Source: Pseudomonadota bacterium | Lineage (GTDB): Bacteria > Pseudomonadota > Alphaproteobacteria > Rhodospirillales > Magnetospirillaceae | DNA length: 15,647 nucleotides | Reading direction: 5' to 3' | Assembly (NCBI GenBank): GCA_023426365.1 | Contig: JAFAAW010000064.1 | Coordinates: forward strand, 1 to 15,647 | Shown here: positions 5,978 through 14,802 of the stretch, in pieces | Position numbering within the stretch: position 1 is the first letter of the stretch | Layout of the letters: each line of letters opens with the position of its first letter | Notes under the pieces: model-generated | Told to the model about the DNA's origin: nothing | Seen by the model: only the letters and a program-made list of their open reading frames with translations | Databases searched by the model: none | Translations under genes and position numbers: made by a program

Positions 5978-7389
5978 TCGGCGTCCTCCAGCACCCAGGT
6001 GTCCTTGGTTCCGCCGCCCTGCGACGAGTTGACGATCAGCGATCCTTCCTTCAGCGCCACCCGGGTCAGGCCGCCGGGCACCAGCGTGGTGGTCTCGCCC
6101 GACAGCACGAAGGGGCGCAGATCCACATGGCGGGGGGCGATGCCCTTGTCCACCAGGGTGGGGCAGGTGGACAGGGACAAGGTGGGCTGGGCGATGTAAT
6201 TGCCGGGGTTTTCGATGATCTTGGCTCGGAATGCCTCGATCTGTGCCTTGGCCGATGTGGGGCCGACCAGCATGCCGTACCCGCCCGAGCCATGGACTTC
6301 CTTCACCACCAGTTCGTCCAGGTGTTCCAGGACGTATTGGCGCTCGTCGGCGCGTTCCAGCCGCCAGGTGGGGACGTTGGGCAGGATGGGGTCCTCGCCC
6401 AGATAGAATTTGATCATCTCGGGGACGTGGATATAGGTGGACTTGTCGTCCGCCACCCCGGTGCCGATGGCGTTGGCAAGGGTGACGCCGCCATTGGCAT
6501 AAGCCGACAGCAGCCCGGCGACGCCCAGGGTGGAATCGGGGCGAAAGGCCAGCGGGTCCAGGAAATCGTCGTCGATGCGGCGATAGATCACGTCCACCCG
6601 CTTGGGGCCGCGGGTGGTGCGCATCCACACCAATCCGTTTTCCACGAACAGGTCGCGGCCTTCCACCAGTTCCACGCCCATCTGCTCGGCCAGGAAGGCG
6701 TGCTCGAAATAAGCGCTGTTGTGATAGCCGGGCGTCAGCACCACCACGCACGGCTCGCCGTCGCAGGCGGCGGGCGCCACGCTGCGCAGCGCCTTGAGCA
6801 GCAGGTCGGGGTAATGGTCCACCGGCTTGACCCGGTGGCGGGCGAACAGGTCGGGGAACAGACGCATCATCATCGCCCGGTCCTCAAGCATATAGGACAC
6901 GCCCGACGGGGTGCGCAGGTTGTCCTCCAGCACATAGAATTCGTCGGCGCCGGTGCGCACCACGTCCACGCCGGCGATCTGGACATAGGTGTTGCGGGCC
7001 ACGTCCACGCCGTGCATCTCGGGCTTGTAGCTGCCGTTGGCCAGCACCTGCTCGCGCGGGATCACGCCGGCCCGCAGGATTTCCTGGTCGTGGTAGATGT
7101 CGTGGATGAAGGCGTTGAGCGCGCGCACGCGCTGGATGCAGCCGTCATGCACGCGGCTCCATTCCCGGGCGGTGATGATGCGCGGTATGGGGTCGAAGGG
7201 GATCAGGCGTTCGGTGCCGTCCTGATCGCCATAGACGTTGAAGGTGATGCCGATGCGGCGGAACAGCTCGTCCGCCTGCTCGTGCTTGCGCGGCAACAGA
7301 TCGGGCGCCGCCGACAGCAGCCAGTTTTCGTAATCCCGGTAAGGGGACCGCACCGCGCCGTCCGGTGCCTTCATCTCGTCGAAAGCCAT
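5971..7389 (-). CDS. Circularly permuted ATP-grasp amidoligase-like protein (DUF404/DUF407, COG2308)
   Basis: This 472-residue protein is the first gene of the minus-strand operon. It carries the hallmarks of the circularly permuted ATP-grasp family: FNVYGDQDGTERLIPFDPIPR (about 50-70), FYVLEDNLRTPSGVSYMLE (151-169), DVIYRRIDDDFLDP (266-279), the nucleotide-binding block VVKEVHGSGGYGMLVGP (361-377), PRHVDLRPFV (419-428) and QGGGTKDTWVL (457-467). ATP-grasp enzymes activate a carboxylate as an acyl-phosphate and join it to an amine, so it should form an amide or peptide bond; its substrates are unknown. The ATG at 7389 is preceded by a purine-rich GAGGGAGG site. The gene faces putA across 191 bp. 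Length and motifs are complete, with no sign of decay. Confidence 0.94.
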   Translation of the reverse strand: MAFDEMKAPDGAVRSPYRDYENWLLSAAPDLLPRKHEQADELFRRIGITFNVYGDQDGTERLIPFDPIPRIITAREWSRVHDGCIQRVRALNAFIHDIYHDQEILRAGVIPREQVLANGSYKPEMHGVDVARNTYVQIAGVDVVRTGADEFYVLEDNLRTPSGVSYMLEDRAMMMRLFPDLFARHRVKPVDHYPDLLLKALRSVAPAACDGEPCVVVLTPGYHNSAYFEHAFLAEQMGVELVEGRDLFVENGLVWMRTTRGPKRVDVIYRRIDDDFLDPLAFRPDSTLGVAGLLSAYANGGVTLANAIGTGVADDKSTYIHVPEMIKFYLGEDPILPNVPTWRLERADERQYVLEHLDELVVKEVHGSGGYGMLVGPTSAKAQIEAFRAKIIENPGNYIAQPTLSLSTCPTLVDKGIAPRHVDLRPFVLSGETTTLVPGGLTRVALKEGSLIVNSSQGGGTKDTWVLEDAEC

Positions 7390-7580
7390 GGCCCTCCCTC
7401 TGTCTGGCGAACCCCTGATTTAGAAGTTCTGCAACAAGCGTGCCTGTCGCGCGGGCCTGGGTTTTCCTAAGGCGCCGGCGGTGTCCTGCCCAAAGCAAGG
7501 GCAGTGCCCGCCTTGTTCGTGGGCAACTTGACGGGTGCCTGTGCCGTGGGCACATGCCAGAAAGAGGAAGGAGGCCCGCC
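7390..7580. promoter_or_regulatory. Divergent intergenic region between the ATP-grasp operon and putA
   Basis: These 191 bp should contain promoters for both units. I see no convincing -35/-10 pair. TTGACG (plus, 7528-7533) is a good -35 half, but the hexamer 17 bp on (CACATG) is poor. Short inverted repeats are present: CTGCCC-N7-GGGCAG (7486-7504), GGGCA-G-TGCCC (7499-7509) and GTGCC-GTG-GGCAC (7541-7553). They share a TGCCC/GGGCA core and may be regulator sites. The putA ribosome-binding site AAGGAGG is at 7568-7574. An open frame extends putA upstream to 7440 but has no family match there. Confidence 0.5.
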
Positions 7581-10500
7581 ATGCACAATCCGCCGCGACA
7601 TGACCTTGGCCCCGCGCGGGCGCATCTGGGCGAAGTGCTGGCGCAGGGCGAGGCTGCGGTGCTGGCGCCGCTGGCACAGGCGGCCCGCATGCCGCGGGAA
7701 CAGGCGGCGCGGGTGCGCGCCGCGGCCGCCGCCCTGGTGGAGGGGGCGCGGCGGCGGCGGTCGGGCGGCGACCTGGATGCCTATTTGCGCGAATTCAACC
7801 TGTCCACGCCCGAAGGCGTGGTGCTGATGTGCCTGGCCGAAGCCCTGTTGCGCATTCCCGACGCCGAAACCGCCGACAGCCTGATCCGCGACAAGGTGGG
7901 CGGCGCCGATTGGGCGCGGCATCTGGGGCGGTCGGATTCGCTGTTCGTCAATGCCTCGACCTGGGCATTGATGCTGACCGGCCGGCTGCTGCGGCCGGCG
8001 GAAGAACCCATGGGCATCTTCGCCCGCCTGCTGATGCGGGCCGGCGAGCCGCTGGTGCGCGAGGCCCTGTTGCAGGCCATGCGCATCATGGGGCGCCAGT
8101 TCGTCATGGGGCGCACCATCGCCGAGGCGCTGGCCCAGGCCGGGGAACAGGCCGCCTATCGCCATTCCTTCGACATGCTGGGCGAGGGCGCACGCAGCGC
8201 GGCCGACGCCGAGCGCTATTGGCATGCCTATGCCGACGCCATCGCCGCCATCGGCGCCGCCGCCGCGGGACGTGGGCCGGAGGAGGGGGCGGGCATTTCC
8301 GTCAAGCTGTCAGCGTTGCACCCCCGTTACGAATTTTCCCAGCGGGAAAGGGTGATGCGGGAACTGGTGCCCAAATTGGCAGAGTTGTGCCGCCTGGCCC
8401 GCGCGGTTGACATTGGGTTGACGGTGGACGCGGAAGAGGCCGACCGGCTGGAGCTGTCGCTGGACGTCATCGCCGCGGTGGCCGGCGATCCCGGCTTGCG
8501 CGGCTGGGATGGTTTCGGGGTGGCAGTGCAGGCCTATCAGACGCGGGCACGGGCGTTGCTGGCATGGCTGGCGGAATTGGGGCGCGGACATCGCCGCCGG
8601 CTGATGGTGCGACTGGTCAAGGGCGCCTATTGGGACACCGAGATCAAGCGGGCGCAGGAACGCGGCCTTGCCACCTATCCCGTCTTCACCCGCAAGGCCG
8701 CCACCGACCTGTCCTATCTGGCCTGTGCGCGGGACCTGCTGGCGGCGCCGGACGTGTTCTTTCCCGCCTTCGCCACCCATAACGCCCATACCGTGGCCGC
8801 GGTGGCGGAACTGGCGCAAGCCGCCGGCCATGATCGCTGGGAATATCAGCGCCTGCACGGCATGGGCGAAGCCCTGTACGCACAGGTGGTGCCCGGGCGG
8901 CCATGCCGGGTCTATGCGCCGGTGGGCAGCCACGAGGAGCTGTTGCCCTATCTGGTCCGCCGCCTGCTGGAAAACGGCGCCAACACCTCGTTTGTCAACC
9001 GGCTGGCTGACGAACGGGTGCCGGTGGCGCGCATCGTCGCCGATCCCTGGGAAATTCTTGAACAGGATTGCGGCCCCGGGCTGCCGTTGCCGCCCGCGCT
9101 TTACGGGCCGGAACGGCGCAACGCGCGCGGCTGGGACCTGTCCGATCCGCCCAGCGTGGCGTCGCTGAAGGCCGACATGGATGCGGCGATGGATGCCGAG
9201 CAGGCGCCCTTCGTGGTGGCGCCGCTGGTGGGGGGCTGCGAGGTTCTGGCCGCCCCGCCGCGTCCGGTGACGGCGCCGGCCGATCGCCGCCGCGTATTGG
9301 GCATGGTGATCGACGCCGGGATGGAGGATGTGGCCCGGGCTGTCAACCTGGCGATTGACGCGCAACAGGGCTGGGATCGGCTGGGCGGCGACGGGCGCGC
9401 CCAGGTGCTGGAGCGCGCCGCCGACCTGATCGAGGCGCATGCGGCGGTCCTTGTGGCCCTGCTGGTGGCCGAGGCGGGCAAGACCATCCCCGATGCGCTG
9501 GCGGAAGTGCGCGAGGCAGTGGACGCGCTGCGCTATTACGCGGTCGAGGCGCGGCGGCATTTCACCATGCCGCAGGTGCTGCCGGGGGTGACGGGCGAAA
9601 GCAACCACCTGAGTTTGCACGGGCGCGGCGTGTTCGCCTGCATTTCGCCGTGGAACTTCCCCCTTGCCATCTTCGTGGGGCAGGTGGCGGCGGCATTGGC
9701 GGCCGGCAACGCCGTGGTGGCGAAACCCGCCGAACAGACGCCCCTGATCGCCGCCCAGGCCACCCGGCTGCTGCATCGTGCCGGGGTGCCGGCGGAGGCG
9801 CTGGCGCTGCTGCCGGGGGACGGCCGGGTGGGCCAGGCCCTGGTGGCGCAGGCGGGCATCGCCGGGGTGGCCTTCACCGGGTCGGGGGTGGTGGCACGGA
9901 CCATCGCCCGCACGCTGGCCCTCCGGGATGGTCCCATCGTCCCGCTGATCGCGGAAACCGGCGGCATCAATGCCATGATCGTCGATTCCTCGGCCCTGCC
10001 GGAGCAGGTGGTTGCCGATGTGGTCGCCTCGGCCTTCGGCAGTGCCGGGCAGCGCTGTTCGGCGCTGCGGCTGCTGTTCGTGCAGGATGACATCGCCGAC
10101 AGGGTGCTGGGCATGCTGGCCGGCGCGGTGCGGGAACTGGCGGTGGGCGATCCCGCCGACCTTGCCACCGATATCGGCCCTGTCATCGATACCGATGCGC
10201 TGGCGGCGCTTGAGGCCCATCGGAGCCGGCTGGACGCCGAGGCGCGCCTGCTGGCCCGTGCTCCGCTGCCGCCGGGCCTGGGGGAAGGGACCTTCTTTGC
10301 CCCTTGCGTTTACCTGCTGGACCGTGCCGAATGGCTGGACCACGAGGTTTTCGGCCCCTGCCTGCACGTGGTTCGCTTTGCCGCGGGCGGCTTGGGCGGG
10401 GTGCTTGATTGGGTGCGGCGCAGCGGCTACGGGCTGACGCTGGGCATCCATTCGCGGATCGGTTCGGTTGTGGAACGAGTGCGCGCGAGCGCCCCGGTGG

Positions 10501-10706
10501 GCAACATCTATGTAAACCGCAGCCAGATCGGGGCAGTAATAGGGTGCCAACCCTTTGGCGGCGAGGGCATGTCGGGGACCGGACCCAAGGCGGGCGGCCC
10601 CCACACGCTATACCGTTACGCCTGCGAAAGAACCTTCACGGTCAATCTGACCGCCATGGGCGGCAACGCCGCCCTGTTGGCGCAGGGCGGCGGGGATGGG
10701 TGTTAA
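7581..10706 (+). CDS. putA: Bifunctional proline dehydrogenase / P5C (glutamate-semialdehyde) dehydrogenase PutA
   Basis: PutA oxidises proline to glutamate in two linked steps, first FAD-dependent and then NAD+-dependent, feeding nitrogen and electrons into metabolism at the inner membrane face. The protein has 1041 residues. The proline dehydrogenase barrel covers about 175-480, with GISVKLSALHPRYEF (about 236-250), LMVRLVKGAYWDTEIKRA, EYQRLHGMGEALYAQV (about 420-435) and GANTSFVNRL. The aldehyde dehydrogenase domain covers about 570-1010, with AETGG, the catalytic Cys826 in GSAGQRCSALR and PFGGEGMSGTGPKAGG. It lacks the N-terminal ribbon-helix-helix repressor domain of enteric PutA, so it is the short type known from Bradyrhizobium and should not regulate its own gene. 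The ATG at 7581 is chosen for its strong AAGGAGG site six bases upstream. No PutR/Lrp-type regulator is adjacent. Confidence 0.96.
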   Translation: MHNPPRHDLGPARAHLGEVLAQGEAAVLAPLAQAARMPREQAARVRAAAAALVEGARRRRSGGDLDAYLREFNLSTPEGVVLMCLAEALLRIPDAETADSLIRDKVGGADWARHLGRSDSLFVNASTWALMLTGRLLRPAEEPMGIFARLLMRAGEPLVREALLQAMRIMGRQFVMGRTIAEALAQAGEQAAYRHSFDMLGEGARSAADAERYWHAYADAIAAIGAAAAGRGPEEGAGISVKLSALHPRYEFSQRERVMRELVPKLAELCRLARAVDIGLTVDAEEADRLELSLDVIAAVAGDPGLRGWDGFGVAVQAYQTRARALLAWLAELGRGHRRRLMVRLVKGAYWDTEIKRAQERGLATYPVFTRKAATDLSYLACARDLLAAPDVFFPAFATHNAHTVAAVAELAQAAGHDRWEYQRLHGMGEALYAQVVPGRPCRVYAPVGSHEELLPYLVRRLLENGANTSFVNRLADERVPVARIVADPWEILEQDCGPGLPLPPALYGPERRNARGWDLSDPPSVASLKADMDAAMDAEQAPFVVAPLVGGCEVLAAPPRPVTAPADRRRVLGMVIDAGMEDVARAVNLAIDAQQGWDRLGGDGRAQVLERAADLIEAHAAVLVALLVAEAGKTIPDALAEVREAVDALRYYAVEARRHFTMPQVLPGVTGESNHLSLHGRGVFACISPWNFPLAIFVGQVAAALAAGNAVVAKPAEQTPLIAAQATRLLHRAGVPAEALALLPGDGRVGQALVAQAGIAGVAFTGSGVVARTIARTLALRDGPIVPLIAETGGINAMIVDSSALPEQVVADVVASAFGSAGQRCSALRLLFVQDDIADRVLGMLAGAVRELAVGDPADLATDIGPVIDTDALAALEAHRSRLDAEARLLARAPLPPGLGEGTFFAPCVYLLDRAEWLDHEVFGPCLHVVRFAAGGLGGVLDWVRRSGYGLTLGIHSRIGSVVERVRASAPVGNIYVNRSQIGAVIGCQPFGGEGMSGTGPKAGGPHTLYRYACERTFTVNLTAMGGNAALLAQGGGDGC

Positions 10707-10713
10707 CCCTGGT

Positions 10714-10908
10714 TTACGCGCTTTTGCAGCCGCAGGTGTTGATCTTGAGGATGGAATAGGCCGGACACCAGCCCATCAGGGCGGTGAACAGCGGGATCAC
10801 ACCGACATAGCCCCACATCCCCACGGTGCCGGTGACCGCCAGCGCGATGAGCACCAGGCCGGCGACGATACGCAGGATGCGGTCGATGCCGCCAACGTTC
10901 TTGGTCAT
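10714..10908 (-). CDS. Small DUF2892 (YgaP-type) inner-membrane protein
   Basis: The 64-residue protein starts MTKNVGGIDRILRIVAG. It has two hydrophobic segments (about 11-30 and 32-48) and ends with the family motif GWCPAYSILKINTCGCKSA, so Cys48, Cys59 and Cys61 are present. DUF2892 domains also form the membrane part of the YgaP rhodanese; this copy has no rhodanese domain. The function is unknown; a link to sulfur or thiol chemistry is suggested only by the cysteines and by YgaP. The ATG at 10908 is preceded by a very good ribosome-binding site (GAGGAGG), so the longer open frame (to 10962) is not used. Its stop is 7 bp from the putA stop, tail to tail. It lies downstream of the Crp/Fnr gene with a 79-bp gap that may hold its own promoter. 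Confidence 0.88.
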   Translation of the reverse strand: MTKNVGGIDRILRIVAGLVLIALAVTGTVGMWGYVGVIPLFTALMGWCPAYSILKINTCGCKSA

Positions 10909-10940
10909 GGATCGGACCTCCTCATGGAAAACTGGCGACT

Positions 10941-10980
10941 GTTTAAGGGGTTTGCCGCCCATCCTCCGTGACTAGATCAC
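10941..10980 (-). promoter_or_regulatory. Candidate Crp/Fnr-type operator and promoter for the DUF2892 gene
   Basis: On the minus strand GTGA-TCTAG-TCAC (10980-10968) resembles a Crp/Fnr dyad, though its 5-base spacer differs from the 6 of CRP and the sequence from FNR's TTGAT-N4-ATCAA. A weak -10, TTAAAC (10946-10941), would put transcription start near 10934, about 40 bases from the dyad centre. That is the geometry of class II activation. The dyad lies 8 bp after the Crp/Fnr gene stop. The regulator-site pairing is inferred. Confidence 0.35.
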
Positions 10981-10987
10981 AAACATC

Positions 10988-11641
10988 TCATGAAAGGCTG
11001 GCCAGCCCGTCGCGATCCTTGACCTGGACCCGCCCGCGATAAAGCGTGACCCAGCCGCGCCGCTCGAATTCCTTGAGCTGGCGGCTGATCACCTCGCGCG
11101 CGGTCCCCAGTTCGGTGGCGATGTCCTGATGGGTGGCGTGGATGTCGGATCGGGCATCGGCGCGGCTGCGCAGCCAGCCGGCCAGCCGCACATCGATGCG
11201 GCCGAACGCCACCTCCTCGATCAGCATCAGAAGGTCGGCCACGCGGGTGGCATAGGCGGCGAAGACGAAATCCCGGAATGCCTCGGACTTGCCCAGCAGG
11301 GTGCGGAACGTGGCGGCGGGCAGCACCAGCGCGCGCACCTCGGTCTCGGCGATGCCTTCGGCGGCGTAGTCCTCGCGCGCGATCAGGCAATTGGTGGTCA
11401 GCACGCAGGATTGCCCGGCCTCGACCCGGTACAGCACGATTTCGCGCCCGCCTTCCGACACCTTCTGCACGCGGATGGAGCCTTCCACCACCAGCACATA
11501 GGCCGAACAGGCCGAGCCGTCCTGAAACAGAACCGTTCCGGGCGCAATGGTGGCCAAGCGGGCGGCGCCTTCTAGCAGGCGGGCCGATTCCGGATCGAGG
11601 GCGGCGAATTGGGGGAAGGAGGCCGAGATTTCCGATTTCAT
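10988..11641 (-). CDS. Crp/Fnr-family transcriptional regulator
   Basis: This cytoplasmic DNA-binding regulator has 217 residues from the ATG at 11641. An N-terminal cyclic-nucleotide-binding-type beta-roll (about 10-115, with PGTVLFQDGS and YVLVVEGSIRVQKVSEGGREIVLYRV) is followed by a long dimerisation helix and a C-terminal winged helix-turn-helix (HQDIATELGTAREVISRQLK, about 171-190). It lacks the N-terminal Cys cluster of oxygen-sensing FNR. A Cys-x5-Cys pair in AGQSCVLTTNCLI (Cys79 and Cys85) lies in the sensor domain and could sense redox or sulfur species; that is speculation. In-frame alternatives are ATG at 11650 and TTG at 11659; none of the three has a clear ribosome-binding site, so the start is uncertain by six residues. 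It reads divergently from the lipoprotein gene at 11698, and its neighbour DUF2892 is the likeliest target. Confidence 0.88.
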   Translation of the reverse strand: MKSEISASFPQFAALDPESARLLEGAARLATIAPGTVLFQDGSACSAYVLVVEGSIRVQKVSEGGREIVLYRVEAGQSCVLTTNCLIAREDYAAEGIAETEVRALVLPAATFRTLLGKSEAFRDFVFAAYATRVADLLMLIEEVAFGRIDVRLAGWLRSRADARSDIHATHQDIATELGTAREVISRQLKEFERRGWVTLYRGRVQVKDRDGLASLS

Positions 11642-11644
11642 GTG

Positions 11645-11657
11645 GGGCATATTGCCC
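11645..11657. promoter_or_regulatory. 13-bp palindrome at the Crp/Fnr gene start
   Basis: GGGCA-TAT-TGCCC is a perfect dyad in the 56-bp divergent gap, just upstream of the chosen ATG (11641) and within the codons of the longer alternatives. It could be an autoregulatory operator that also affects the gene at 11698. Its GGGCA/TGCCC arms resemble the short repeats upstream of putA (7499-7509). Confidence 0.35.
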
Positions 11658-11697
11658 AAGGTCGTCCGCTTAGGCCAGCCGCAAGCGAGAGAGGTTC

Positions 11698-12636
11698 ATG
11701 CTCCACCGTGCCGTCCTGATCGTGTTCGCCGCGCTCGCCCTGGTCGCATGCCGCACGCCGGCGGACGGGGGCTTCACGGCGGAAAGCCGGCCGCTGGCGG
11801 CTGAGGATGCTGTGCGCACGCGCCTGGGCTCGGCCGAAATCCTGTCCATCCACCAGTTGCGCAGCGGCGAGCGGTGGTTCGGCGGCATTTCGGGGATGGC
11901 GTTCGATGGGCATCTGGTCACCGCCATCAACGATAACGGCCACTGGCTTCGCTTCGCCATGCAGGTTGACGACGCCGGTCGCCCCACCGCCTTCGCAGAT
12001 CTGCAGGTGGTGCCGCTGGGCGGGCTGGACGGCAGCAAGGACGACGGCGATGCCGAGGAAATGGCCGCCGTGCCTGGCGGCTGGGTGGTCAGTTTCGAGC
12101 GCCGCCACCGGCTGCTGTTCTATGCCGGCGAACTGGACCGCCGGCCCCAGCGGTGGGCCGCGCCGGACGAGTTTGCCCGCCAGCCCGGGAACGGCGGTGT
12201 CGAGGCCATGACCCGTCTGGCCGATGGCCGCATGCTGCTGGTGTCCGAAGAGGGAGGTCCCGATGACGCGGGCTGGGCGTGGCTCGGGCAACCCGGTGCC
12301 TGGCAGCGCCTGTCCTATGTCCGGACCGACGGCTTTCAGCCCACGGCGGCGGCGCCGCTGCCCGATGGCGGCGCCTTGATCCTGGAACGGCGCTTCACCC
12401 TGATCGGCGGCCTCGCCATCCGGCTGCGCCGGGTCACGGCCACGGCCCTGGTGCCCGGTGCCAGACTGGATGGCACGGTTATCTTTAGTCTGGAACCCCC
12501 CTTGCTGTTGGATAATTACGAAGGTATGGCCGTGCATGCCCGCAAAGACGGCCGCCTAGTCGCCTATGTTGTTTCCGATGACAATTTCAATCCTTTGCAA
12601 GCAACATTACTGATGGCCGTACTTCTGCCGGAGTGA
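11698..12636 (+). CDS. Phytase-like / esterase-like beta-propeller lipoprotein
   Basis: The 312-residue protein begins with a lipoprotein signal: MLHR, a hydrophobic stretch to residue 17, and the lipobox LVAC with Cys18. The next residue is Arg, not Asp, so sorting to the outer membrane is expected. The mature part matches the phytase-like (esterase-like activity of phytase, PF13449) family by ISGMAFDGHLVTAINDNGHW (about 64-83), DAEEMA, GVEAMTRLADGRMLLVSEEG, DNYEGMAV (272-279) and the C-terminal SDDNFNPLQATLL (293-305). The substrate is unknown; in such families the acidic clusters often bind calcium. The ATG at 11698 follows GAGAGAGG three bases upstream, a rather close spacing. It is divergent from the Crp/Fnr gene and may share control with it. 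Confidence 0.85.
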   Translation: MLHRAVLIVFAALALVACRTPADGGFTAESRPLAAEDAVRTRLGSAEILSIHQLRSGERWFGGISGMAFDGHLVTAINDNGHWLRFAMQVDDAGRPTAFADLQVVPLGGLDGSKDDGDAEEMAAVPGGWVVSFERRHRLLFYAGELDRRPQRWAAPDEFARQPGNGGVEAMTRLADGRMLLVSEEGGPDDAGWAWLGQPGAWQRLSYVRTDGFQPTAAAPLPDGGALILERRFTLIGGLAIRLRRVTATALVPGARLDGTVIFSLEPPLLLDNYEGMAVHARKDGRLVAYVVSDDNFNPLQATLLMAVLLPE

Positions 12637-12655
12637 GAAGGTCTTTCCGGATAGC

Positions 12656-12683
12656 GCGGGGGTCATATTGCTGTCACCCCCGC
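12656..12683. terminator. GC-rich hairpin after the lipoprotein gene
   Basis: GCGGGGGT and ACCCCCGC form a perfect 8-bp stem around a 12-base loop, 20 bases after the stop at 12636. No T run follows on either strand, so it is not a standard intrinsic terminator. It may instead protect the 3' end or hinder read-through into the kinase gene, whose likely start is 60 bases further on. Confidence 0.35.
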
Positions 12684-12743
12684 TCAGGTCCTACGCTCAA
12701 TCGGTATTCTCCGTTTGGGGCGCAGACCGTGCGTGACGCAGCC

Positions 12744-14750
<2,007 letters not shown>

Positions 14751-14776
14751 TCGTGTTCCGGCGCACGCCAAGTCAG

Positions 14777-14794
14777 CCCCATCACCGTATGGGG
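14777..14794 (+). promoter_or_regulatory. Hairpin covering the SDR ribosome-binding site
   Basis: CCCCAT and ATGGGG are perfect 6-base arms around a 6-base loop (CACCGT). The second arm contains most of the Shine-Dalgarno GGGGAG (14791-14796), which is six bases before the ATG at 14803. If it folds in the mRNA it would hide the site and lower translation until opened. A chance pairing is possible in this GC-rich context. Confidence 0.4.
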
Positions 14795-14802
14795 AGTGCG
14801 CC

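Noticed and set aside
7440..7580. Longer PutA N-terminus including a DNA-binding domain
   Set aside because: The 47 extra codons show no ribbon-helix-helix pattern, and the ATG at 7581 has a near-perfect ribosome-binding site.
8310..10604. 764-codon open frame antisense to putA
   Set aside because: It lies wholly opposite a well-supported gene, has a Gln/His/Arg/Gly-rich composition with no family motif, and no ribosome-binding site was seen. It is a codon-bias shadow of high-GC DNA.
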